The notes beneath the pieces were generated by a model. The model did no database searches and had not been told where the DNA came from. It saw only the letters and a list, made by a program, of their open reading frames with translations. From Bordetella parapertussis (GTDB lineage Bacteria; Pseudomonadota; Gammaproteobacteria; Burkholderiales; Burkholderiaceae_A): DNA of 50,811 nt. Location: contig CAMDMC010000011.1 of NCBI GenBank assembly GCA_945901825.1, positions 1 through 50,811 on the forward strand. The letters run 5' to 3'. This document shows positions 19,168 through 26,948 of this stretch, one piece after another. The number at the start of each line of letters is the position of its first letter. The stretch's first letter is position 1. The translations under genes were made by a program, and so were the position numbers.

Positions 19168-20538
19168 ATGCACGATCGGCAAACCTCGCCGCGCCTTTCG
19201 GCCTGGCTCGACCGACTCACTGAGCGTCGTGGTAATGAGATTCGACTTGGCCTTGATCGCATCTTAGACGTTGCGCGGTTCATGGCCTTGCCTATGCAAG
19301 ACAACGAGGTCCGTCTCAAGGGTCTGGTGGTAACGGTTGGCGGCACCAATGGCAAAGGATCAACCTGTGCCTTTTTGGAATCCATCGCCCTGCAGTCCGG
19401 CTACCGTGTCAGTTGTTACACCTCGCCGCATTTATTTCGTTTCCAAGAGCGACTGCGTTTCAATGGCGAAGATCTTGACGACCAAGCCTGGGAAATAGCC
19501 CTTGATGAGGTTGAGGCGGCACGCCTTGCCGCCGGTGATATTGACCTGAGTTTCTTTGAGGTTACGACCCTTGCGGCCATACGGATTGTGCAGGGGCTCA
19601 AGCCCGACCTGGCTATCTTTGAAATTGGCATGGGCGGACGACTTGACGCAGTGAACTGCCTAGCAAGCGACGCAGCAGTCTTGACTTCCATTGACCTCGA
19701 CCATCAGGCCTTTCTTGGTTCGACACGCCAGACAATTGCCTGGGAGAAGGGCCATATTGCAAGGCGCGACTGCCCCTTTATTCTTGCGGACCCTAGCCCC
19801 CCTGAGGGCCTTCTCGAACTGCTTGAGCAAAGACAGGCCGATGTCTGGTGGATTGGTCGGGACTTCGGCTACGAGGGCGACAAGATTCAGTGGCAGTGGT
19901 GGGGGCGATCGGAGCGGCGCAGTGGGCTTGGCTATCCGGCCCTTCGCGGCATTAATCAGCTGCTTAACGCCTCTGCGGCGCTTGCTGCTTTATCAGCCCT
20001 GCGTCACCAGCTTGCCGTGCATCAAGGCGGGGTTCGCCAGGGGCTTGCCCAGGTGAGCCTTCCGGGGCGTTTTCAGGTGCTACCGGGTCAGCCGGCGGTT
20101 GTACTTGATGTTGCACATAATCCGCATGCTGCGGGCGTTCTTGCGGCAAACATGGACCAGATGGGCTTTTTTCCGAAGACTGTTGCGGTGGTCGGCATGC
20201 TGGCAGACAAAGATGCAGCGGGCATCTTCGCTCGACTTGGAGGTCGTGTTGACAGCTGGTGCCTTGCTTCACTAAGCAGCCAGCAGGCGGGTGCACGCGC
20301 ACGTCTCGCGAGAGAGCTACGTCCTTTTTGCGAGGGAATGATTGCGGGCCTCTCCGAGATGGAAAGACCCGTGGAGCCTGTTACGATTTTTGAGTTCGAT
20401 GATCCCGAATCTGCTTTAGCGCATGCGGCGAGCCTTGCAGGGCCGAATGATAGAATCGTGGTGTTTGGATCTTTCGTAACCGTCGCCCAGGCGTGGCCTT
20501 TGGCGAAGACCCTGGGGCAGGCCCCTCATCTCTCTTAA
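19168..20538 (+). CDS. folC: Folylpolyglutamate synthase / dihydrofolate synthase
   Basis: FolC adds glutamate to dihydropteroate and to folates, giving retained polyglutamyl cofactors. The 456-residue protein belongs to the Mur ligase superfamily. It has the P-loop VGGTNGKGSTCAFLE (about residues 57-71), the substrate stretch YTSPHLFRFQERLRFNGE, the family motif FEIGMGGRLDAVN and DHQAFLGSTRQTIAWEKGHI. DVAHNPHAAGVLA follows in the C-terminal domain. Length and motifs are normal. It sits 14 bases behind accD and 29 bases before the SPOR gene. Confidence 0.96.
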   Translation: MHDRQTSPRLSAWLDRLTERRGNEIRLGLDRILDVARFMALPMQDNEVRLKGLVVTVGGTNGKGSTCAFLESIALQSGYRVSCYTSPHLFRFQERLRFNGEDLDDQAWEIALDEVEAARLAAGDIDLSFFEVTTLAAIRIVQGLKPDLAIFEIGMGGRLDAVNCLASDAAVLTSIDLDHQAFLGSTRQTIAWEKGHIARRDCPFILADPSPPEGLLELLEQRQADVWWIGRDFGYEGDKIQWQWWGRSERRSGLGYPALRGINQLLNASAALAALSALRHQLAVHQGGVRQGLAQVSLPGRFQVLPGQPAVVLDVAHNPHAAGVLAANMDQMGFFPKTVAVVGMLADKDAAGIFARLGGRVDSWCLASLSSQQAGARARLARELRPFCEGMIAGLSEMERPVEPVTIFEFDDPESALAHAASLAGPNDRIVVFGSFVTVAQAWPLAKTLGQAPHLS

Positions 20539-20567
20539 AGCACCCTTGAAGCGGCCTTTTCACTATC

Positions 20568-21134
20568 ATGGCATTCGAATTCGGCTCTAACGACTCCGCG
20601 GTAAACAAGTCTGCCTCGCTCGAGGGGGGCTACGACGAGGAGTTTCTGCGTCGCGCGCGGTGGAGGCTTTTTGGCGCCATTATTTTTGCTGGGTTTGTTG
20701 TAGCGGCATCGGCCCATCTTCTTCTTGATGACCCAAGGCCTCTTTCACACGACTTCACGGTGTTTATCTCCGAAACAAAAGAGCTCGATTCGGCAAGTTC
20801 GTCGGATGATGAGCAGCCAGAAGCAGAGCAGATGCAAGAGGAGACCCCGGTGGCTCAGAAGGACGAGGCGCAGTCATCCAGCGTTGCTGCTCCACCTGGG
20901 TTTGCCTCTGGCAAGTGGTATGTGCAGGTGGGGTCGTATTCGAACCGTGGCGCTGCCGAACAGATACTTAAAAAGATTAGAGCCTCGGGTCAGTCTGCCG
21001 TTGTAGTGGTCGTGAAGACAACTGAAGGCACGCGCTATCGGGTGCGAACGGGTCCTTATTCAGAGCAGCAGGCCAGGGCCTACGAGAAGGTCTCGCGGTC
21101 GATGGGGTATAAGCCCATGGTGATCAAGCCCTGA
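20568..21134 (+). CDS. SPOR-domain membrane protein (DedD position)
   Basis: This 188-residue protein has a cytoplasmic N-terminus, one membrane segment around residues 27-48 (FGAIIFAGFVVAASAHLLL) and an acidic, Glu/Gln/Ser-rich linker. A C-terminal SPOR domain (from about residue 117, KWYVQVGSYSNRGAAEQILKKI to the end) completes it. SPOR domains bind denuded septal peptidoglycan. In E. coli the same slot between folC and cvpA holds dedD, a minor cell-division protein, so a role at the division septum is a fair inference. The linker is not conserved enough to say more. The cvpA ATG follows after one base. Confidence 0.9.
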   Translation: MAFEFGSNDSAVNKSASLEGGYDEEFLRRARWRLFGAIIFAGFVVAASAHLLLDDPRPLSHDFTVFISETKELDSASSSDDEQPEAEQMQEETPVAQKDEAQSSSVAAPPGFASGKWYVQVGSYSNRGAAEQILKKIRASGQSAVVVVVKTTEGTRYRVRTGPYSEQQARAYEKVSRSMGYKPMVIKP

Positions 21135-21135
21135 G

Positions 21136-21636
21136 ATGCCAGATCTGACCTGGATTGACTGGGTTTTTTTGGTGGTTACCGCGTCGTCAACCCTGCTTGC
21201 CTTTTTGCGTGGTCTTGTGCACGAGGTTTTAGCACTTGCCAGTTGGGTGGTGGCCTTTATTGCAGCAAGCCAGCTCGCAGGGTTTGCTGCAGAGCCCTTG
21301 CCCCAGGTTTTTACCGAGCCTGTTCGGCTGGCCCTGGCCTTTGCCATTGTGTTTTTCATTGCCCTTTTTATTGGACGTTTTGTCTCCTACGCATTAAAGG
21401 AGCTTGTAGCCGTCTCGGGCGTACAGGGTTTTAACCGGTTCCTTGGCGCCTTTTTTGGCTTTGGGCGAGGCTTACTTATTATGTCGGTATTGGCGGTCTT
21501 GGCTGCTATGACGTCGTTACCATCGGATTCAGCCTGGCAGAATGCCTGGTCAAAGCCTGTGCTTGAGCTTTCAGTGCGAGTGATTTCGCAGTGGCTGCCA
21601 AGCTACCTTAGCGATCGCGTTGTTGTGGTCTCCTAG
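21136..21636 (+). CDS. cvpA: CvpA family inner-membrane protein
   Basis: This 166-residue protein has about four hydrophobic segments and the CvpA-family pattern. LTWIDWVFLVVTASSTLLAFLRGLVHEVLAL is at the N-terminus, and GFNRFLGAFFGFGRGLLIM comes before the last segment. CvpA was first linked to colicin V production in E. coli and is generally encoded just before purF, as here. Its molecular role is not settled. The gap to purF is 27 bases. Confidence 0.92.
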   Translation: MPDLTWIDWVFLVVTASSTLLAFLRGLVHEVLALASWVVAFIAASQLAGFAAEPLPQVFTEPVRLALAFAIVFFIALFIGRFVSYALKELVAVSGVQGFNRFLGAFFGFGRGLLIMSVLAVLAAMTSLPSDSAWQNAWSKPVLELSVRVISQWLPSYLSDRVVVVS

Positions 21637-21663
21637 CCTTCTTTATTTTTTCGAGGTCTTTTT

Positions 21664-23139
21664 ATGTGTGGTGTGGTTGGCATTGTCTCGACCGGTCCAG
21701 TGAATCAGATGCTCTACGACGCCTTGCTTCTGCTTCAGCACAGGGGTCAGGATGCAGCGGGCATTGCAACGGCCCAAGGAAAACGCATTTTTATGTCTCG
21801 GGGAACGGGACTTGTGCGCGATGTCTTTCGAACCCGCGACATGCGTAACCTTTTTGGCGAGATGGGCATTGGGCATGTTCGCTACCCGACAGCCGGAAGC
21901 GCTATGAGCGCCGAAGAAGCCCAGCCGTTCTACGTCAATGCTCCCTTTGGCATTGTTCTTGGTCACAACGGAAACCTTACGAATGCGGCCGAGCTGCAAG
22001 ACGATATGTACCGTCGTGACCGACGACATATTAATACCGAGTCCGACTCGGAAGTCTTGCTGAATGTGCTTGCCCACGAACTGCAGAGGGCTGTAACGGG
22101 TCTTACGCTTGACCCCGATGCGGTCTTCGCGGCTGTCGACACTCTGCATCAGCGTGCTCGTGGCGCCTATGCCTGCGTTGGAATGATTCCAGGCTTTGGG
22201 CTAATAGGCTTTCGTGATCCATACGGCATTCGTCCGCTGGTGCTTGGGCATCAGCTTGGGCCACGTGGTATGGAATACATGCTGGCGTCGGAGTCGGTAG
22301 CACTTGAAGGGCTGGGCTTCCAGCTCGACCGCGATATCGCTGCAGGTGAATGCATTGTCATCACCGAAGACGGTCAGGTCTTCTCAAAGGTAAGTGCTGC
22401 TGCAAAAAACGGTCTATTCCCTTGTGTCTTTGAGTACGTCTACTTTGCCCGCCCCGACTCCCTTATTGATGGCGTCTCGGTCTATGAGGCTCGGTTAAAA
22501 ATGGGCGAGAGCCTCGCGCAGCGAGTGCAAGAGGCATTTCCCAAGGGTGATATCGATGTTGTCGTGCCAGTGCCCGAGTCAAGCCGTCCTGCGGCCATGC
22601 AACTGGCCATGAAGCTTGGGCTTTCCTACCGAGAGGGCTTTATAAAAAACCGTTACGTGGGACGCACCTTCATCATGCCCGGCCAAGAGATACGACGTAA
22701 GTCGGTGCGACAAAAACTCAATGCCATGAGCTCCGAATTTAAAGACAAGCGGGTGCTTATTGTTGACGACTCCATTGTGCGAGGAACGACCAGCCAAGAG
22801 ATCGTTCAGATGGCGCGCGAGTCGGGCGCTCGAGGCGTTATTTTTGCCTCAGCGGCCCCGCCGGTTCGTTTTCCTAATGTCTACGGCATTGACATGCCCA
22901 CTCGCAACGAGCTTATTGCATACCATCGCAGTGATGATGAAATCTGCCGGGCCATTGGCGCCGATGCACTTGTTTATCAGGGTATTGATGCCATGAAGTC
23001 GGATGTACAGTCATTTAATTCGCAGCTCACAGGTCTTGAGGCCTCATGTTTTGATGGCCACTACATTACAGGGGACGTCTCAGCAGAGCTGCTTGATCGG
23101 CTTGAGGCTAGCCGCCGCCAGCAGGCAGAGGCCGCATGA
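21664..23139 (+). CDS. purF: Amidophosphoribosyltransferase
   Basis: PurF makes phosphoribosylamine from PRPP and glutamine, the first committed step of purine synthesis. The 491-residue protein starts MCGVVGIVS, so cysteine 2 becomes the N-terminal nucleophile after methionine removal and no propeptide is present. LLLLQHRGQDAAGI and GHNGNLTNAAEL mark the glutaminase domain. The PRPP loop VLIVDDSIVRGTTSQEIVQ marks the transferase domain. No cluster of cysteines for an Fe-S cluster is seen, so it is of the E. coli type. A GAGG site precedes the ATG. The stop overlaps the metZ start (ATGA). Confidence 0.98.
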   Translation: MCGVVGIVSTGPVNQMLYDALLLLQHRGQDAAGIATAQGKRIFMSRGTGLVRDVFRTRDMRNLFGEMGIGHVRYPTAGSAMSAEEAQPFYVNAPFGIVLGHNGNLTNAAELQDDMYRRDRRHINTESDSEVLLNVLAHELQRAVTGLTLDPDAVFAAVDTLHQRARGAYACVGMIPGFGLIGFRDPYGIRPLVLGHQLGPRGMEYMLASESVALEGLGFQLDRDIAAGECIVITEDGQVFSKVSAAAKNGLFPCVFEYVYFARPDSLIDGVSVYEARLKMGESLAQRVQEAFPKGDIDVVVPVPESSRPAAMQLAMKLGLSYREGFIKNRYVGRTFIMPGQEIRRKSVRQKLNAMSSEFKDKRVLIVDDSIVRGTTSQEIVQMARESGARGVIFASAAPPVRFPNVYGIDMPTRNELIAYHRSDDEICRAIGADALVYQGIDAMKSDVQSFNSQLTGLEASCFDGHYITGDVSAELLDRLEASRRQQAEAA

Positions 23140-24326
23140 CTAAGCCTGTTTCTCCAATGGGATTTGAAACGCGAGCTGTTCGAGACGGTACGATGCGCTC
23201 GGAGTTTGGAGAGCATTCCGAGGCGCTCTACCTGACATCGAGCTTTGTCTTTGACGATGCTGAAGAGGCGGCCCGACGTTTTCAAAACCTCGAGCCAGGC
23301 ATGGTCTACAGCCGATTTACAAATCCTTCCGTGCAGATGTTTGAGCAAAGGCTGGCGTCGCTTGAAGAGGCGCAAGACTGCGTGGCTACAGCGTCGGGTA
23401 TGTCTGCCATTCTTTCGGTATGCCTCGGGCTTTTAAAGTCGGGCGATGAAATCGTCACCACAGGAAGTCTTTTTGGGGCAACGATTCAACTCTTTGATAA
23501 CTTCATGACGAAGTTTGGAGTGGGTGTTAAGTACGTTGATCTCTCGCGGCCCGAAGAGTGGGAGGCAGCCATTAGCCCGGCAACCCGGCTTTTTTATCTC
23601 GAGACACCCTCAAACCCGCTCACCCAGGTTGCCGATCTTCAGGCCATTGGAACCATCGCGCGTAAGGCAGGCGTTATTACAGTGGTGGACAACTGCTTTT
23701 GCACACCCGCGATTCAGCAGCCCCTTCGGTTTCCTATCGACCTGGTTTTACACTCTGCAACGAAATACCTAGATGGTCAGGGTCGGGTTCTTGGCGGTGC
23801 CGTTGCAGGTCCTAAGTCCTTGGTGGATCAGATTCGCGCTGTGGTGCGCACCTGTGGGCCTTGCCTGTCGGCATTCAATGCCTGGGTACTTCACCGTTCC
23901 ATGGAAACCTTGGCGCTTCGTATGCGGGCCCACAGTGAGTCGGCCCTGGCCTTAGCGGCCTGGCTTGAACAGCACCCGTCGGTGGCTCGGGTTTTTTACC
24001 CTGGCCTAGCCTCCCATCCTCAGCATGCCCTTGCCATGCGCCAGCAGTCATCGGGAGGAGCAATCGTCTCGTTTGAATTAAAGGCCGATAACGAGGGACA
24101 GGCGCAGGAACGGGCCTTTCGGCTTGTAAACGCAGTCTCTCTTTTCTCGCGCACGGGCAACCTTGGGGACACCCGAAGCATCATTACCCATCCGGCATCC
24201 ACGACGCATGGCCGCATCAGTGAAGAGGCGCGCGCGCGCGCAGGAATTCGGCAGTCGCTTATTCGGCTTGCTGTTGGGCTTGAGACACTTGAGGACCTTA
24301 AGGCCGATCTTAGTCAGGGGCTTTAG
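23136..24326 (+). CDS. metZ: O-succinylhomoserine sulfhydrylase
   Basis: MetZ makes homocysteine directly from O-succinylhomoserine and sulfide with PLP. The 396-residue protein is in the Cys/Met metabolism family. Its motifs are YSRFTNPSVQMFEQRLASLE, ATASGMSAIL, the PLP lysine in LHSATKYLDGQGRVLGG (K210) and a C-terminal RISEEARARAGIRQSLIRLAVGLE. Sequence and location directly behind purF match the MetZ group in betaproteobacteria. A cystathionine gamma-synthase role cannot be fully excluded from sequence alone. Confidence 0.94.
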   Translation: MTKPVSPMGFETRAVRDGTMRSEFGEHSEALYLTSSFVFDDAEEAARRFQNLEPGMVYSRFTNPSVQMFEQRLASLEEAQDCVATASGMSAILSVCLGLLKSGDEIVTTGSLFGATIQLFDNFMTKFGVGVKYVDLSRPEEWEAAISPATRLFYLETPSNPLTQVADLQAIGTIARKAGVITVVDNCFCTPAIQQPLRFPIDLVLHSATKYLDGQGRVLGGAVAGPKSLVDQIRAVVRTCGPCLSAFNAWVLHRSMETLALRMRAHSESALALAAWLEQHPSVARVFYPGLASHPQHALAMRQQSSGGAIVSFELKADNEGQAQERAFRLVNAVSLFSRTGNLGDTRSIITHPASTTHGRISEEARARAGIRQSLIRLAVGLETLEDLKADLSQGL

Positions 24327-24399
24327 CAACAGCCCGCTCATAAGGCCTTGGCGTCGGTCCTGGCCTTTTTCAGGGTTTGACTTCCGCCTTGGTCTGGTC

Positions 24400-24891
24400 A
24401 TGGGCGCTCTTCTTCTAGGGCTTACCGGGTGCGCCACCACGCCTGTCGAACGTGTAAAGGTTCCCCGGGCGGTGATAGGGGAGTCGCGAGCTGAAAAGAG
24501 TCAGACCGGTCTTTCCGATCTTGCCATCCAGGCCATTGGGCTGGTTGGCGTTCCCTATAAATGGGGGGGTAACACTCCGGCCGGTGGCTTTGACTGCAGC
24601 GGCCTGGTTGTCTACGTGGCCTATCGCGCAAAGGGGCTTAAGCTTCCGCGTACGGTGGTGGAGATGAGTCGCTTTGGCCAGGAAGTAGAGGTCGATCAGC
24701 GCCTGCCGGGGGACCTTATTTTTTTTAACACCACGGGTCATCCGTTTTCACACGTTGGCATCTACGTTGGCAAGAACCGTTTTGTGCATGCGCCGACCGA
24801 GGGCGGCACGGTTCGCATCGAGTCTTTGTTGTCCTCCTACTGGGCGCCCCGCCTGACGATGATTCGTCGGCTTCCAACCGGGTCCTTGTAA
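24400..24891 (+). CDS. NlpC/P60 family lipoprotein, putative peptidoglycan endopeptidase
   Basis: The protein contains a complete NlpC/P60 domain. The catalytic cysteine is in GGFDCSGLVVYV, the histidine in FSHVGIYVG, and the third polar residue in RFVHAP. Such enzymes cut the D-Glu-meso-DAP bond in cell-wall peptides (Spr/NlpC-like). A lipobox LTGC lies ten residues after the ATG at 24400, so it is probably anchored to the outer membrane. From that ATG the signal peptide is unusually short and lacks a positive charge. The frame stays open far upstream, through an Arg-rich stretch just after the metZ stop and into metZ, but no ATG, GTG or TTG occurs between the metZ stop and 24400. The true start is therefore uncertain. 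Confidence 0.85.
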   Translation: MGALLLGLTGCATTPVERVKVPRAVIGESRAEKSQTGLSDLAIQAIGLVGVPYKWGGNTPAGGFDCSGLVVYVAYRAKGLKLPRTVVEMSRFGQEVEVDQRLPGDLIFFNTTGHPFSHVGIYVGKNRFVHAPTEGGTVRIESLLSSYWAPRLTMIRRLPTGSL

Positions 24892-24946
24892 AGCCAGCAC
24901 CCTGGGCGCCTGATGGCTGGCCGAACGCTAGGGTATGTGTCGGCGT

Positions 24947-26125
24947 CTAGGTGGATGACTTTGCACACTGACGTACCGCGTTGCCAATGGCAAGGCATGC
25001 GGTTATCCCGGGTGATTCAATTCCAAAAAGGTTAATAAGCCCTGCCAGTCCATGATGACCCGGCCCCTGCAATACAAAGTCGGCTGCCGGCTCTTTGGCA
25101 TTTTGCGTAAGCTTGGGTCGAATACCCGAGTAACCGGGCTGCAGGCGTTCGGCCTTCAGCGAGGGCCACCAGCGTTGCACCGAGGTCGCAAAGTCTGCCA
25201 GTCGTGCGGCATTGACAGCATAGTTAAGGCCGGGGTGCGTTGAGCCTGGAAGGCGACTGGGGTCGGCCGGCCCAAGCCACTCAACATCCGGGCCAAACTG
25301 AGCCTCTCCTGCAATGTTAAGCGTCAGGTGCGTGCCTAGACCGCCTGGAACAGGTGCTGGGTAGACAAGGTGCTTAAAGGGGTGGCCTCCGGTAAGGCTT
25401 GCATAGTTTCCTTTAGCAAAGTGGACCTGCGGGATATGGTCTGCGGTTAGTCCTTCAATACGGTTTGCAACGGCATCGGCATCAAGCCCTGCGGCATTAA
25501 TAAGAAGCTGGCAGGAAAGCCTGTGGCTTTCCTGCTGCCCAACCCTAATGTCTAACTGCCAGCCCTGGCATGCACTGTCGCCTAATGGGGTGGCTGCTAG
25601 AAAGCAGCTCTGCGTGACCACATTGCCACCGGCTTTTTCAATCTCGCCCTCAAGGGCAAGCATCAGTTCATGAACGTCAACAATGCCTGTGGAGGGGCTA
25701 AAAAGAGCATGGTGGGCGCGAACCTCGGGCTCCATTGTTTTAAGTTCATTTTGTGAGAGCCAGCGAAGGTTTTCCACACCAGCGTCCTTGGCCCGCGACG
25801 CGATGGTCTGAAGCGCAGCCACATCTTCGTCTTGGCCAACAATGAGTTTTCCCAGTTGTCTGTGGGCCACGTGATGGCTTTGGCAAAAGGCATAAAGAAG
25901 TTCGCGGCCTTCAACACACCAGTTAGCCTTGTTCGAGCCTGGGGGGTAGTAAAGCCCTGCATGAATGACGCCGCTGTTGCGTGAGCTTGTACCCATGCCA
26001 TGGCGGGGCTGCGATTCAATAACAAGGGTATCAAGCCCAGACTGCGCCAGCGCTCGGCCGATGGCCAGTCCAACAGCGCCTGCACCGACGACAACCGCAT
26101 CAAGATCGAGGGCCTTACCAGTCAA
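24947..26125 (-). CDS. FAD-dependent oxidoreductase, L-2-hydroxyglutarate oxidase-like
   Basis: This protein of about 392 residues belongs to the DAO-type flavoprotein family and resembles L-2-hydroxyglutarate oxidase/dehydrogenase (LhgO). It has the dinucleotide-binding motif AVVVGAGAVGLAIGRALAQSG. SSRNSGVIHAGLYYPPGSNKANWCVEGRELLY is highly typical of the LhgO group, as are NAAGLDADAVA, HFAKGNYASL and the late GIRPKL plus NLFGIESPGITACLAIG. Such enzymes pass electrons to quinone. I chose the TTG at 26125, preceded by AAGGAAA and overlapping the upstream SDR stop by 11 bases. A longer frame to 26173 would add 16 unlikely residues. It is the last gene behind dnaE2. Confidence 0.87.
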   Translation of the reverse strand: MTGKALDLDAVVVGAGAVGLAIGRALAQSGLDTLVIESQPRHGMGTSSRNSGVIHAGLYYPPGSNKANWCVEGRELLYAFCQSHHVAHRQLGKLIVGQDEDVAALQTIASRAKDAGVENLRWLSQNELKTMEPEVRAHHALFSPSTGIVDVHELMLALEGEIEKAGGNVVTQSCFLAATPLGDSACQGWQLDIRVGQQESHRLSCQLLINAAGLDADAVANRIEGLTADHIPQVHFAKGNYASLTGGHPFKHLVYPAPVPGGLGTHLTLNIAGEAQFGPDVEWLGPADPSRLPGSTHPGLNYAVNAARLADFATSVQRWWPSLKAERLQPGYSGIRPKLTQNAKEPAADFVLQGPGHHGLAGLINLFGIESPGITACLAIGNAVRQCAKSST

Positions 26126-26813
26126 TAGTGTTTCCTTGGTAGTCGATGAACCAGGCCTGGGCTCGGGCCTCAAGCCTGTCGATGGCCTGCAGTAATCCTG
26201 CTACGGAGTCGTCGGCTGCGACCGTGGCATGGCCAGACTGAAAAGGTGCCGAGAGTTTGGAGGGCACAGTGCCGGGTTGTAAGGCTGCAAACACAGCCTC
26301 GGGACGGGTGCGATGCGACTCAATGGCAGCAGTCTGTAAGAACATATTGCCAGCTGCTTTGGAGGCACGATAGCCGTACCATCCCCCCAGTTTGTTGTCC
26401 GAGAGGCTGCCAACCCGAGCCGAGAGCACCGCAAAAAGACAGCGGCCCTGGCGGGGAAGAAGGTCGATGAAGTACTTAAGAATAAGGGCGCGGCCAATGG
26501 CATTGACCTCAAAGGCGCGCGCGAGCTGCGATGCGTTTAAGGCAGCCAGGCGCTTTTCTGGGCCCTGCCCATCGATGGTGAGCGCACCCGTGGCATCGAC
26601 AATGACAGAAAAAGGCCCCTTGCCTTTTTCTTGTGCGGCGACATGCTCGAGACCCTTTTCGTCTTCCAATGCAAAACCTGCGTGACTTGCACGGCTAACA
26701 CCTACAACCTGGCTGCAGCCAGGGCTGTTTTGAAGGGCCTGAACGAAGGCTGCGCCGATGGTGCCGGAGCTTCCAAGAACCAGGGCCTTAAACGGGTGTC
26801 TAATGCTTTGCAA
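26115..26813 (-). CDS. Short-chain dehydrogenase/reductase
   Basis: This 232-residue Rossmann-fold oxidoreductase is of the classical small SDR type. The cofactor motif is GSSGTIGAAFV (residues 14-24). The conserved asparagine is in FEVNAIGRAL, the catalytic serine is near residue 131 or 136, and tyrosine 148 and lysine 152 are in YGYRASKAAGNMF. LQPGTVPSKLSAPF follows. This layout resembles the CsgA/YciK-like group of unknown substrate. The start is a TTG at 26813 with AGGACA eight bases upstream. There is no in-frame ATG nearby. It lies 135 bases downstream of dnaE2 on the same strand and overlaps the flavoprotein gene, so those two are coupled. Confidence 0.87.
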   Translation of the reverse strand: MQSIRHPFKALVLGSSGTIGAAFVQALQNSPGCSQVVGVSRASHAGFALEDEKGLEHVAAQEKGKGPFSVIVDATGALTIDGQGPEKRLAALNASQLARAFEVNAIGRALILKYFIDLLPRQGRCLFAVLSARVGSLSDNKLGGWYGYRASKAAGNMFLQTAAIESHRTRPEAVFAALQPGTVPSKLSAPFQSGHATVAADDSVAGLLQAIDRLEARAQAWFIDYQGNTIDW

Positions 26814-26948
26814 GGCAATGTCCTAACCAGATGTCGAGAAGGGTGCGTTGATTTCTTAGGCATTGTAGGTTGACTGGCCAGACCCCGATGGGGGAATTGG
26901 CGTCTTAGCTGCAATGTCTTTTAAGGAGCCCAAGGCCGCTGAGGGCGA

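Noticed and set aside
24893..24921. Inverted repeat GCCAGC/GCTGGC between the NlpC/P60 gene and the convergent flavoprotein gene as an intrinsic terminator
   Set aside because: The stem is only six base pairs with a 17-base loop and no T-run follows on either strand, so it is not convincing.
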